Positions 41,968 to 50,637 of a stretch of 64,000 nucleotides of DNA are shown here, piece after piece. A program made the translations under genes and the position numbers. Origin of the DNA: Catenulispora acidiphila DSM 44928. Lineage in GTDB: Bacteria > Actinomycetota > Actinomycetes > Streptomycetales > Catenulisporaceae. Under the pieces are notes generated by a model. That model was not told the origin of the DNA and searched no databases. It was given only the letters and a program-made list of their open reading frames with translations. Each line of letters starts with the position of its first letter. Within the stretch, counting starts at the first letter, position 1. The stretch is taken from assembly GCF_000024025.1 (NCBI RefSeq), contig NC_013131.1, positions 3,658,001 through 3,722,000 of the forward strand, read 5' to 3'.

Positions 41968-43946
41968 TGCCCCTCCTCGCTGAGCCGGCGTCCCTCAGCC
42001 TCACCATCGACCTCGCTATCGCGGGGCTCGCCGTCGGTAGTGCGGCTGCGTTGAGCGGCATCGGGCTTGTCGTCACCTATCGGGCGACCGGGGTGCTCAA
42101 CCTTGCGCAGGGGGCGCAGGCCATGGTCATCGCCTATCTGTTGCGCGAGCTGGTTGTGGTCTGGCATTGGCCGGTCGGGTTGGCCGCTGTGCTGTGCCTG
42201 CTGGTCATCGCGCCGCTGATGGGCGTCGTGCTTGAGCTCGGGGTTTTCCGTCCGTTGCAGCGGCGGGGTGCCGGGCCCGCCGAGACCATGGTCGCGACCA
42301 TCGGGGTCTTCATCCTGCTGACCGGCGCGGTCGTCCTCATCTGGGGCATTGGTCCCTATGCCGATGCGCCCTCCCTCGTTCCGAGCACGCCCTTCACCCT
42401 GCCCGGCGGCCATGCCATGCGCCTGGACACCGCGGTGCAGCTCGGCGTCGTTCTCGTGCTCAGCGTGCTGGTCGCGCTCGTCACCCGCTACACGCCCTTC
42501 GGGCTGCGGCTGCGGACGGTCGTGGATGATCGGCGGCTGGCCGAGTTGTCGGGGGTGAACGCCGGGCGGGTCTCGGCGGTCGGGTGGGCGTTCGGTTCGT
42601 TCGTCGCCGGGTTGGTCGGGGTGCTGCTGGCGCCGAATCTGCTGCTCGACCCGTATGGCTTGTCGCTGCTGGTCATGGAGACCATCGCGGTGGCGGTCGC
42701 CGGGCGGCTGCGCAGCGTCGGGGTGGCGGTCGCGGTCGGGCTGGGGTTGGGGATCGCCGGCAGCGAGCTGACACGGCTGCGGCCCGGCGGGCAGATTCTG
42801 CCGCTGGTGCAGGCGGTGCAGTCGAACCTGTTCGTGATCGCGCTGCTGGTCGTGGTTCTGCTGCAGGGCCGGCTCGGCTCCGGGGCGCAGGCACCCCCGG
42901 CGCGCGCCGCCGCTGTTGGACGGGGAGCGCCGGAGCGTGCCGTCGTCGCGGCGATCGCGTGCACGGTCCTGCTCCTCATGCCGCTCGGCTTCCGCGGCGG
43001 CGATCTGCGCAACGCGCTGCAGGTCCCGGCGTTGGCGCTGGTGCTGCTCTCGGTCGTGGTGGTGACCGGCTACGGCGGGCAGATCTCGCTCGGGCAGGCC
43101 GGGTACGCCGGGATGGGAGCCCTGGGCACCGCGCTGTTCATGTCCGGCAAGGTCCCCGGCGTCACGGCGATGCCCGCGATCCCGGCGCTGCTGTGCGCGG
43201 TCCTGGTCACCATCCCGCTCGGGCTGCTCACCGGCTGGCCCGCGATCCGCCGCCGCGGCCTGGCGCTGGCGCTGGTGACGTTCGCCGTCGGCACCGCCAT
43301 GAGCCGCTTCGTGTTCGACCAGCCCTACGCCACCACCGACCTGCACCTGGACCGCCCCGGCTTCCTCGCCGACGACCGCGCCTTCTACACCGCCGAACTG
43401 GCGCTGCTCGCCCTCGGCGTGGTGATCGTCCGCAACCTGCACCGCGGACGCCTCGGCAGAGCCCTGACCGCCCTGCGCGACCACGAAGCCGGGGCGTCGG
43501 CGGCCGGACTGAACGTGCCCTGGCTGAAGGTCTTCGCCTTCCTGACCGGCGCCGGGCTCGCCGCGCTCGGCGGCGGCCTGATGGGCTTGGGCGACCGTGC
43601 GTTCGACGCCGCGACCTACGACCCCTTACAAGGCCTGCTGTGGTTCGCGACGGTGGTCGTCGCCGGAGCGGACAGCGCGCTCGGCGCCGTGCTGGCCGCC
43701 GCGCTGCTGGTCGGGCTGGACGCCGGCACGGCGCAGGGCGTCTCGACGGTCGTCGTCGGTGCGCTGGCGCTGGCAATCGGCCGGATGCCCGGCGGGCTCG
43801 CGGGCTGGGTGTCGCGGCTCGGCGCCAGCGTCGGCGCTGACGCCAGCGCGACTCTGCTGGAATCCCCAGCGCAGCTCAGCCCGCTCGGCGAGCGAGTTCG
43901 AGCACGTATCGCCCGCCGCGAAGCCGCCGGTCAGGCAAGACCATGA
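41967..43946 (+). CDS. LivH-LivM fusion permease of a branched-chain amino acid-type ABC transporter
   Basis: A 659-residue membrane protein. Residues 1-300 are LivH-like (GIGLVVTYRATGVLNLAQGA, GPAETMVATIGVFILLTGA, GLRLRTVVDDRRLAELSGVN); residues about 325-625 are LivM-like (VVVTGYGGQISLGQAGYAG, RRRGLALALVTFAVGTAM, ALTALRDHEAGASAAGLN). Both coupling loops are present, so one chain can supply the whole channel. The C-terminal 40 residues are hydrophilic. One TTA codon lies at 43626. The stop overlaps the ATPase ATG (ATGA). The substrate is not apparent. Confidence 0.9.
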   Translation: MPLLAEPASLSLTIDLAIAGLAVGSAAALSGIGLVVTYRATGVLNLAQGAQAMVIAYLLRELVVVWHWPVGLAAVLCLLVIAPLMGVVLELGVFRPLQRRGAGPAETMVATIGVFILLTGAVVLIWGIGPYADAPSLVPSTPFTLPGGHAMRLDTAVQLGVVLVLSVLVALVTRYTPFGLRLRTVVDDRRLAELSGVNAGRVSAVGWAFGSFVAGLVGVLLAPNLLLDPYGLSLLVMETIAVAVAGRLRSVGVAVAVGLGLGIAGSELTRLRPGGQILPLVQAVQSNLFVIALLVVVLLQGRLGSGAQAPPARAAAVGRGAPERAVVAAIACTVLLLMPLGFRGGDLRNALQVPALALVLLSVVVVTGYGGQISLGQAGYAGMGALGTALFMSGKVPGVTAMPAIPALLCAVLVTIPLGLLTGWPAIRRRGLALALVTFAVGTAMSRFVFDQPYATTDLHLDRPGFLADDRAFYTAELALLALGVVIVRNLHRGRLGRALTALRDHEAGASAAGLNVPWLKVFAFLTGAGLAALGGGLMGLGDRAFDAATYDPLQGLLWFATVVVAGADSALGAVLAAALLVGLDAGTAQGVSTVVVGALALAIGRMPGGLAGWVSRLGASVGADASATLLESPAQLSPLGERVRARIARREAAGQARP

Positions 43947-44695
43947 AAGCGGCCCGCCTGACCGCGCGCGGCGTCGTCCGGCGCTTCGGCGGCGTCGTGG
44001 CGGTGGACGGCGTGGACCTGTCCGTCCCGCCCGGCCGCATCACCGCCCTCGTCGGACCCAACGGCGCCGGCAAGAGCACGCTGTTCGACTGCCTGTCCGG
44101 CACGCTGCGCCCCGACGCCGGCCGCGTCCTGCTCGGCGGACGCGACATCGCCAGCCTCCCCGACTACGGCCGCGCCCGGCTCGGCCTGGCCCGCACCTTC
44201 CAGCAGCTCTCGATCTTCCCCGGGCTGACCGTCGCCGAGAACGTCCGCATCGGCGCCGAGGGACGCCCCGGCGGAACCTTGCGCGGCCTCGCCGGGCTGC
44301 CCGATCCGGGAAGAGCGGCCGCAGCGGCAGCTACCGACCGCGCGCTGCGGCTCACGGGTCTGACCGCCCTCCGGGACCACCCCGTCTCCGACCTCCCCAC
44401 CGGCACGCTGCGTATGGTCGAGCTGGCTCGCGCGCTCGCCAGCGCCCCCCGCGTGCTCCTGCTCGACGAGCCTGCCGCCGGACTCGACGCGGCGGAGGCG
44501 GCGCGGCTCGCGGCGATGCTGCGCGCGCTCGCCGCCGAGGGCATGGCGCTGCTGCTGGTCGAGCACGACGTCGACCTGGTCGCGGAGCTAGCCGACACCG
44601 TCTGCGTCATGGCCGCCGGGCGCGTGGTCGCGCGCGGTCCGGCCGCCTCAGTGCTCGCCGATCCGGAGGTCGGCGCGCTGTGGGGGAAGGCGTGA
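43943..44695 (+). CDS. ABC ATP-binding protein (LivG-like) of the second Liv system
   Basis: A 250-residue ATPase. Walker A is GPNGAGKST, the Q-loop FQQLSIFPGLTV, the signature DLPTGTLRMVELARAL, Walker B LLLDEPAAGLD and the H-loop VEHDVDLV. All catalytic residues look intact. It should be the competent partner of the next ATPase, whose Walker A lysine is altered. Its ATG overlaps the fused permease stop, and the next gene follows after 7 bp. Confidence 0.9.
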   Translation: MKAARLTARGVVRRFGGVVAVDGVDLSVPPGRITALVGPNGAGKSTLFDCLSGTLRPDAGRVLLGGRDIASLPDYGRARLGLARTFQQLSIFPGLTVAENVRIGAEGRPGGTLRGLAGLPDPGRAAAAAATDRALRLTGLTALRDHPVSDLPTGTLRMVELARALASAPRVLLLDEPAAGLDAAEAARLAAMLRALAAEGMALLLVEHDVDLVAELADTVCVMAAGRVVARGPAASVLADPEVGALWGKA

Positions 44696-44702
44696 GCCGC
44701 GC

Positions 44703-45359
44703 ATGACCATCGAGGCTGAACTGCGCGCAGCTCGGGTCCGTTACGGTCCGCTCGAGGCGCTGCACGGCGTCGACCTGACGTTTCCCGCCGGGCGGGTCAG
44801 TGTCCTGATTGGCCGCAACGGCGCCGGACGCACCACCGCGCTGCGTGCCCTGGCCGGAGCCGTGCCGCTGTCCGCCGGGCGCTGCCTGTGGCAGGACCGC
44901 GATGTCAGCGCCCTGGCTGCTTATCGTCGCGCGCGCCTGGGCTTGGCGTTCGTCCCGGCTGAGCACGCGGTGTTCGGTTCGCTGACCGTCGCGGAGAACC
45001 TGGGCGCGGGGGCGCGCGCCGACGCCGAAGTCGCTCAGACGTTCCCTGAGCTGCTGCCTTTGTTCGAGCGCCGCGCCGAAACGCTGTCCGGCGGGCAGCA
45101 GCAGCTGGTCGCGCTGTGCCGGGCGATGCTGCGTCGGCCGCGGCTGCTGGTGCTGGACGAGCCTGATCGGGGTCTGGCTCCATACGTGGTCGCGCGCCTG
45201 CATCGGCGGCTGTTGGAGATCGCGCAGGAGGGGCGGACGGTGGTGCTGGCGGCGCAGACGCTTCCGGAGACGCTCGGCGCCGCAGGGGTCGTGCACGTGC
45301 TGCATCGTGGCCGGGTCGCGTTCAGCGGCGAGCCGGGGGAGCTTCCGCTGTCCGAGTGA
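44703..45359 (+). CDS. ABC ATP-binding protein (LivF-like) with Arg in place of the Walker A lysine
   Basis: A 218-residue ATPase, somewhat shorter than LivF proteins (about 235). Walker A reads GRNGAGRTT: the codon CGC puts arginine where the invariant lysine contacts the ATP phosphates. The rest is conserved: LSGGQQQLVALCRAM signature, LLVLDEPDRGLAP Walker B/D-loop, and AAQTLPE at the H-loop where LivF has VEQN. With its intact LivG-like partner it could form a heterodimer with one weakened ATP site. Loss of ATPase activity in this subunit is possible but not certain. Confidence 0.87.
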   Translation: MTIEAELRAARVRYGPLEALHGVDLTFPAGRVSVLIGRNGAGRTTALRALAGAVPLSAGRCLWQDRDVSALAAYRRARLGLAFVPAEHAVFGSLTVAENLGAGARADAEVAQTFPELLPLFERRAETLSGGQQQLVALCRAMLRRPRLLVLDEPDRGLAPYVVARLHRRLLEIAQEGRTVVLAAQTLPETLGAAGVVHVLHRGRVAFSGEPGELPLSE

Positions 45360-45463
45360 ATCACTACGCGGCGGTGTCACTCGTTGGCGTGCCTCAGCTG
45401 GTCTTTTGCCGTCCATCCTCGGACACTGACGCTGAGGTCCTGATCCTGAGCAACGGAGCCGGT

Positions 45464-46621
45464 ATGACCAAGACACGCATCGCGTGCGCCGTTGTCGGCG
45501 TGCTCTCCCTCGTCGCCGCCGCGCTGATGGCCTGGTGGATCACGCCGAGCTATGTGGCCCGGATCCCCGACGGCAAGAACATCTCGCGCAACTACGCCGG
45601 GACCTTCCAGTCGCTGCTGGATCCCGCGGCGCTGGCCTCGGGCAACCTGGTCGGCGCGGTCAAGCAGAACGTGCCGATGACCGTGCTGCAGGACGTCAAG
45701 GCCGAGCAGACTTCCGGTGACAAGGCCCTGATCAGCGACTCGCGCACGACCTCGGCCGCCGGGGCGAAGGTCGAGCAGACCAAGTGGGAGTACGCGGTGG
45801 ACCGCACGTCGCTGCAGGCGGTGAGCAGCCACCCCAGCAGCTGGAACGTCATCCCCGCCAAGGGCCTGACGGTCAGCTGGCCCTTCGGCGCGAAGAAGAA
45901 GGACTACCAGGGCTGGACGCCGGAGACCCAGACCGTGGCGCCGCTGACCTACCTGCGCTCGGAGAAGAAGCAGGGCATCACCACCTACGTCTACGAGGCC
46001 AAGGTCGCCCCGACCAAGATCGTCGACCCCCAGATCCTCGCCGCCCTGCCCAAGCAGCTCCCGGCGAGCCTGCTCAAGCTGCTCGCCACCGCCGGCGGCC
46101 TGCCCGCGGCCCAAGCCGCCCAGCTGGAGCAGATCCTCCCGCAACTCGGCGCCCAGGTCACCATGGCCTACACCTTCCAGGACGACTCCACCTTCTGGGT
46201 CGACCCCAACACCGGCCTGGTCATCGACGTCCTGCGCAAGCAGCAGCGCATCGCCGCCATCGCCCTCCCCAACGGCACGGCGGTCCCCCTCATCCCCGCA
46301 GTCGCCGCCGCCTACGAGACCACCCCCGCCAGCGCCCACCAAGCCGCCGACGACGCCCGCCACGGCCACACCGTCATCCGCTGGCTCGGCGTCTACCTCC
46401 CGATCATCCTCCTGGCCCTCGGCTTCGTGCTCCTGCTGCTCGCCGCCCTACTGCGCGGCCGACGCCGACCGGCGGCGCCCGCGACGGGTCCGGGCATGAG
46501 TGGTCCGGGCACGAGCGGTCCGGGGCGGGAGGGCCCGGCTGGTCCGGCTGGTCCGGCCGGTCCGACGGATCCGGAGGGCCCGGCCGGACCGGTGACGGAT
46601 GTGACGCCGCCGCAGGTGTGA
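45464..46621 (+). CDS. DUF3068 (PorA-family-like) membrane protein
   Basis: A 385-residue protein from ATG 45464, with GGAG 5 nt upstream. A first membrane segment (about 8-26), a large outside domain (WWITPSYVARIPDGKN ... QVTMAYTFQDDSTFWVDPNTG) and a second membrane segment (about 310-335) give the DUF3068 layout of actinobacterial envelope proteins; some relatives are called PorA-family. The C-terminal tail is a collagen-like Gly-Pro-X run with 9-bp DNA repeats. Function unknown. It stands 104 bp after the second Liv operon and converges on an unknown gene. Confidence 0.8.
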   Translation: MTKTRIACAVVGVLSLVAAALMAWWITPSYVARIPDGKNISRNYAGTFQSLLDPAALASGNLVGAVKQNVPMTVLQDVKAEQTSGDKALISDSRTTSAAGAKVEQTKWEYAVDRTSLQAVSSHPSSWNVIPAKGLTVSWPFGAKKKDYQGWTPETQTVAPLTYLRSEKKQGITTYVYEAKVAPTKIVDPQILAALPKQLPASLLKLLATAGGLPAAQAAQLEQILPQLGAQVTMAYTFQDDSTFWVDPNTGLVIDVLRKQQRIAAIALPNGTAVPLIPAVAAAYETTPASAHQAADDARHGHTVIRWLGVYLPIILLALGFVLLLLAALLRGRRRPAAPATGPGMSGPGTSGPGREGPAGPAGPAGPTDPEGPAGPVTDVTPPQV

Positions 46622-46628
46622 GCCGAGC

Positions 46629-47276
46629 TCAGCAGAACACGATGGCGTGCCCGCTGGCGATGCTGGCGCGGCACGCCTGATACATCTGCGACCAGGCGTA
46701 GCGTTCCGGCTCGAAGGCGTCGGCGTCGGCGTTGCCGTCGCCGTCATCAGGCTGCGGCTCCTGTATCTCACCGTGCTCGTCGACGTGGATGCCGATCGCT
46801 GGTGCGAAGCCCATCAGCTCCGCGAGTAGTTGCTGGGTGGAGCCGACCATGCCGCCGCCGGGGATCTTCGCTTCTTGCGGCAGGAACAGAGGGTCGGGGA
46901 AGTCGACGGGGATGTAGTAGCCGGCGTCGTCGGCGTGGCAGAGGAGGTGGGAGGCGAACATCGTCGTCTCGTCGGCGACTTGTTCCTGGTCGCTTTCGTA
47001 CTGCGCCTCGCTGATCGAGGCTGCGGGGGTCACCGGTTCGCCCAGCAGGGTGAGGGTGTAGATGCGGCGGAGGTGCGACAGGTAGCGGTAGGGGAAGCCC
47101 GCTGCGAAGTCGTGCTCGTCGTCGGCGGCGTGGATGGTTTGCGGCTCGTGCCAGTCGACGCCTTCGGGGGCGAGTGCGCTGGTCAGTTGCTCGAAGGCGG
47201 TGCGGTAGTGCTCGTAGCCCTCGGGGTCGTTGCGTGCCTGATCGCAGAGGATCCCCACCGAAATTCCCAGTCCCAT
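46629..47276 (-). CDS. Hypothetical protein, family not recognised
   Basis: A 215-residue soluble acidic protein beginning MGLGISVGILCDQARNDPEG. It has several aromatic and His/Asp clusters (HAADDEHDF, LLCHADDAGYYIPVDFPDPLF) and an acidic Asp-rich stretch near the end (QPDDGDGNADADAF) before YAWSQMYQACRAS. Its make-up, soluble with a compact N-terminal half, is reminiscent of stand-alone immunity-like or DUF proteins, but I cannot assign it. It lies 7 bp from the convergent DUF3068 gene and is divergent from the MFS gene. Confidence 0.7.
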   Translation of the reverse strand: MGLGISVGILCDQARNDPEGYEHYRTAFEQLTSALAPEGVDWHEPQTIHAADDEHDFAAGFPYRYLSHLRRIYTLTLLGEPVTPAASISEAQYESDQEQVADETTMFASHLLCHADDAGYYIPVDFPDPLFLPQEAKIPGGGMVGSTQQLLAELMGFAPAIGIHVDEHGEIQEPQPDDGDGNADADAFEPERYAWSQMYQACRASIASGHAIVFC

Positions 47277-47327
47277 GGCGGACCACCGTACGGGCCGCCG
47301 CCGACAGCGGCGATTATGATCTCCGGC

Positions 47328-48587
47328 ATGAGCGTGGACGAGGACGCTGCCCACGACACGGCGGCGCCGAACCCGGCCGCGCTGACCACCTCGCTGCTGA
47401 TCGCGATCATCCTGGTCGCGGCGAATCTGCGGGCGGGGCTGACCGGTGTCGGGCCGCTGCTGCCGAGCATCGAGAACAGCACCGGGCTCTCCGATGCCTG
47501 GGGCGGGCTGCTGCTCACGCTGCCGTTGCTGACCTTCGCCGCGACCTCGCCGCTGGCCGGGCGCGCCGCACGCCGCCACGGTGCCCGGCGCGTCCTCGCG
47601 CTGTCGTTGCCGGTGCTGGCCGCCGGGCTGGTCGTACGGTCGCTGCCAGGGACGGTGTTCCTGTTCGGCGGCACGGTCGTCATCGCCGCCGCGATCGCCG
47701 TCGGCAACGTCCTGCTACCGCCGGTGGTGCGCGGCAGCGTTCCCGAGCACCGGATCGGGCAGGTCACCGGCGTCTACGTGACCGCGATGGGCCTGGTCGC
47801 CGCGATCTCCTCCGGCGTGTCGGTGCCGCTGGCCGACGTCCTGCCCGGAGGCTGGCGCAGCGCGCTGGGCTGCTGGGCGGTGCTCGCCGTCCTCGCCTTC
47901 CCCGCGTGGATCCCGCACCTGCGCCGGAGCGCCCAGCCGAAGGCGGAAACAGCAGCAAAGGAATCGAAAGCAGCGGCGCCCCCGCCTGCGAAAACCCCCA
48001 GCCTCTGGCGTTCCGCCCTGGCCTGGCAGGTCAGCTTGTTCATGGGCCTGCAATCCCTCGGCTTCTACGCCACGATCGCCTGGCTCCCCAGCATCGTCCA
48101 CGACCACGGCACCCCCGCCGCCACCGCCGGCTGGGAACTTTTCCTCTACCAAGCCGTCGGCCTGCTCGCCAGCATCACCCTGCCGCTGCTCACCCGCCGC
48201 CGCCTCGACCAGCGCCTGCTCGCCGCGACCGCCTCGGCGCTCGGCGCCGCGGGCTTCGCCCTGCTCGCGATCGCACCGAGCCTGGCGGTCCTGACCTGCG
48301 TCCTGAACGGCTTCGGCAGCGGCGCGACACTGGTGCTGGCGCTCACCTTCCAAGGACAGCGCGCCGCAAAAGGACCGCAGACCGCAGCCCTGGCCGCGAT
48401 GGCCCAGACCGTCGGCTACACCGTCGCCGCGATCGGCCCGCTGCTGCTCGGCGCTCTCCACGGCGCCACCAGCGGCTGGGCACTCCCGCTGACCCTGCTT
48501 GCCGGCCTCGCGTGCGTCCAGGCGGTCATCGGCTTCGGCGCCGGACGCGACCTCACCGTCGGACCGGCGACACCGCCGTCACTATGA
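47328..48587 (+). CDS. MFS transporter, CynX/NimT type
   Basis: A 419-residue permease with twelve hydrophobic segments. ANLRAGLTGVGPLLPSIENS is the typical start of the CynX/NimT branch, PLAGRAARRHGARRVLALSL is the MFS loop 2-3 motif, and the central cytoplasmic loop is Lys/Ala-rich. The family includes cyanate and 2-nitroimidazole transporters; here the substrate is unknown. An ATG at 47316 is an alternative start; neither has a good ribosome site. The gene converges on the ArsB-like permease with 25 bp between them. Confidence 0.85.
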   Translation: MSVDEDAAHDTAAPNPAALTTSLLIAIILVAANLRAGLTGVGPLLPSIENSTGLSDAWGGLLLTLPLLTFAATSPLAGRAARRHGARRVLALSLPVLAAGLVVRSLPGTVFLFGGTVVIAAAIAVGNVLLPPVVRGSVPEHRIGQVTGVYVTAMGLVAAISSGVSVPLADVLPGGWRSALGCWAVLAVLAFPAWIPHLRRSAQPKAETAAKESKAAAPPPAKTPSLWRSALAWQVSLFMGLQSLGFYATIAWLPSIVHDHGTPAATAGWELFLYQAVGLLASITLPLLTRRRLDQRLLAATASALGAAGFALLAIAPSLAVLTCVLNGFGSGATLVLALTFQGQRAAKGPQTAALAAMAQTVGYTVAAIGPLLLGALHGATSGWALPLTLLAGLACVQAVIGFGAGRDLTVGPATPPSL

Positions 48588-48612
48588 AGCCGCACCTTGG
48601 CCGAAAGCGAGC

Positions 48613-49896
48613 TCAGACCCCGATGACGTGCACCGCGGCCCACAACGCGACGGTCGCGGTGACCAGCGTCGCGGGCACGGCGAGCAGGCCGAGGCGGGTG
48701 TACGTGCCCAGGCTCACCTCCTCGCCATGGCTGGTCAGCACCCGGCGCCACAGCAGGGTGGCCAGCGAGCCGACGTAAGTCAGGTTCGGCCCGAGGTTCA
48801 CGCCGAGCAGCACGGCCAGCAGCGTCGCCGGTCCGGCGTGCGCGGCGGCGGGGAGCAGCACGAGCGTGGCGGGCAGGTTGTTGACCACGTTGGCCAGCAG
48901 CGCGGCGATGCACGCCGTCGCGAGCAGCGCCGCCAGCGACGACCCCTGCGGCAGCAGATCACCCGCGCGCGCCCCGAGCCCGCTGCCGGTCGCCGCCTTC
49001 ACCACGATCCCCAACGCCAGCACGAACGCGCAGAAGAACGGCGCCGCCGCCCCGACCAACTGCCGCACCGTGGTCCGCCGCCGCACCAAAGCCCGCCCGG
49101 CCAGCACGAGCACTCCGCCCAGCGCCGCCCACGCCGGATTCAGTCCCGCGAGGGAGGTCAGGGCGAACCCGGCAAGGGTCGCGGCGAGCACGATGACGGT
49201 GAAGGTGGGGACGGGGACGTGGTCGGCAGATGGGGTTCCAGACGCGTCCTCCGCGACAGCATCCAGATCCTTGGCGAAGAACCGGCTGAACACCACATAC
49301 TCAGTCCCGACCGCCGCCACCCACGGGACCGCCATCAGCGCCGCGAACCGACCGAAGGTCAGCCCCGAGGCGCTGAACGCCAGCAGATTCGTCAGATTCG
49401 ACACCGGAAGCAGTAACGAGGCCGAGTTCGACAGGTGCGCGCAGGCGTACACATGCGGCCGGTCCTTCACTCCGGCTCGGACGGTCGTGGCCAACACCAC
49501 CGGCGTCAGCAGCACGACGGTCGCATCCAGGCTCAGCACCGCGGTCGTCAACGCCGCCACCACGAACACCGCGCCCAACAACCGCCGCGCATCCGCCGCC
49601 TGCCCCGGCCTGCTCGCGACGCGCGCCATCGCGGCACCCGCGGCGGTGAAGAGCCCGTCGTCGGCACACAACTGCGCCAGCACCAGCACCGCGGCGAGGA
49701 ACCCGACCGTCGGCGCCAACGCGGTGACCTCGGACCACGCCGCGTGCGGCGACACCGCCCCGACCGCCACCACGATCCCCGCCGCCGGCAGCGCGGCCGC
49801 CGCCTCCGGCCACCCCCGAGGCCGCACCACCGCGAACACGAGCACGGCGAACAGCAGCACGACCGACACCACCGTGCCGGCACCGGAGCTCAGCAC
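48613..49896 (-). CDS. ArsB/NhaD-type anion or Na+ permease
   Basis: A 427-residue membrane protein with about twelve spans. GTG 49896 gives the standard ArsB length. The family core is [20 protein letters not shown] in the first half and [17 protein letters not shown] with [20 protein letters not shown] in the second, which match arsenite efflux pumps and NhaD-like antiporters. No arsenic regulator or ArsC is nearby, so arsenite export is only one option. The upstream gap contains the 151-bp repeat array. Confidence 0.85.
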   Translation of the reverse strand: MLSSGAGTVVSVVLLFAVLVFAVVRPRGWPEAAAALPAAGIVVAVGAVSPHAAWSEVTALAPTVGFLAAVLVLAQLCADDGLFTAAGAAMARVASRPGQAADARRLLGAVFVVAALTTAVLSLDATVVLLTPVVLATTVRAGVKDRPHVYACAHLSNSASLLLPVSNLTNLLAFSASGLTFGRFAALMAVPWVAAVGTEYVVFSRFFAKDLDAVAEDASGTPSADHVPVPTFTVIVLAATLAGFALTSLAGLNPAWAALGGVLVLAGRALVRRRTTVRQLVGAAAPFFCAFVLALGIVVKAATGSGLGARAGDLLPQGSSLAALLATACIAALLANVVNNLPATLVLLPAAAHAGPATLLAVLLGVNLGPNLTYVGSLATLLWRRVLTSHGEEVSLGTYTRLGLLAVPATLVTATVALWAAVHVIGV

Positions 49897-50043
49897 ACGC
49901 TCACCATGGGCTCCATACCTCGCAGACAGGGCCCGACGATCATACCGGCTGCCTCCTGCCACCTCGGCGAACAGCCCGCAGGGCAAGATCGGTGGAGCAC
50001 CGGATGGTGCGCCGGCGGCCGACGGTCATCCGCGGACACGACC

Positions 50044-50496
50044 GCGCACCGGTCCGAGGCTGAGCCACTGCGCACGCGTTTAGTCGGGCGGCTATCAGCT
50101 GCGGCTGATACTCGAGCCGCCGCCAGCGCGAGGGCGAGGGATCCGTCCCGCGCCGACCGCCCCACGCTCCGCCTGAACCAGCTGCGCCGAGCTGGCGCAC
50201 CGGTCCGAGGCTGAGTCGCTGCGCACGCGTGTGGTCGGGCGGCTATCTGCTGCGGCTGATACTCGAGCCGCCGCCAGCGCGAGGGCGAGGGATTCGTCCC
50301 GCGCCGACCGCCCCACGCTCCGCCTGAACCAGCTGCGCCGAGCTGGCGCACCGGTCCGAGGCTGAGCCACTGCGCACGCGTTTGGTCGGGCAGCTATCAG
50401 CTGCGGCTGATACTCGAACCGCCGCGAGCGCGAGGGCGAAGGATCCCTCCCGCGCCGACCGCCCCACGCTCTGCCTGAACCTGCCGCGCCAAGCTA
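50044..50496. repeat. Three 151-bp direct repeats
   Basis: Units start at 50044, 50195 and 50346 with GCGCACCGGTCCGAGGCTGA, each 151 bp long with no spacers. The first two are nearly identical; the third has more changes in its right half. Each unit holds a dyad: in unit one GGCGGCT (50087-50093) pairs with AGCCGCC (50115-50121), and inside it ATCAGC with GCTGAT around TGCG. A second dyad is CAGCT-GCGCCG-AGCTG at the unit end. The period is not a multiple of three. Confidence 0.95.
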
Positions 50497-50552
50497 GCGC
50501 CCCGGATCTGCCGCGCCACGCCCCGCCACCGACCGACCACCCCCACGACAAA

Positions 50553-50587
50553 GACCGGCCGCGGCATCTCGCGTGCCGCGGCCGGTC
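50553..50587 (-). terminator. Terminator of the eqolisin gene
   Basis: A perfect 14-bp stem, 50553-50566 (GACCGGCCGCGGCA) with 50574-50587, loop of 7 nt, starting 51 bp after the eqolisin stop on the minus strand. TTTGTC follows on the transcribed side. Confidence 0.8.
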
Positions 50588-50637
50588 CCGGTGGGGGAGG
50601 GCGCCGGGGGTGTGGGACCGCCGGCGCTGTCATGTCT

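Larger units (their letters stand above)
49897..50637. other. 741-bp gap holding the 151-bp repeat array
   Basis: The gap lies between two minus-strand genes, the eqolisin gene and the ArsB-like gene. It holds the repeat array at 50044-50496 and the eqolisin terminator at 50553-50587. Short minus-strand frames cross the array but change frame with each unit and have no ribosome sites, so I call no gene here. Confidence 0.7.

Noticed and set aside
50044-50496. CRISPR array
   Set aside because: The units are 151 bp and contiguous, without variable spacers, and no cas gene is near.
49890-50633. Several minus-strand frames of 80-150 codons in the 151-bp repeat region
   Set aside because: The 151-bp period shifts the frame at each unit, there are no ribosome sites, and the predicted proteins are low-complexity Arg/Ala/Ser.
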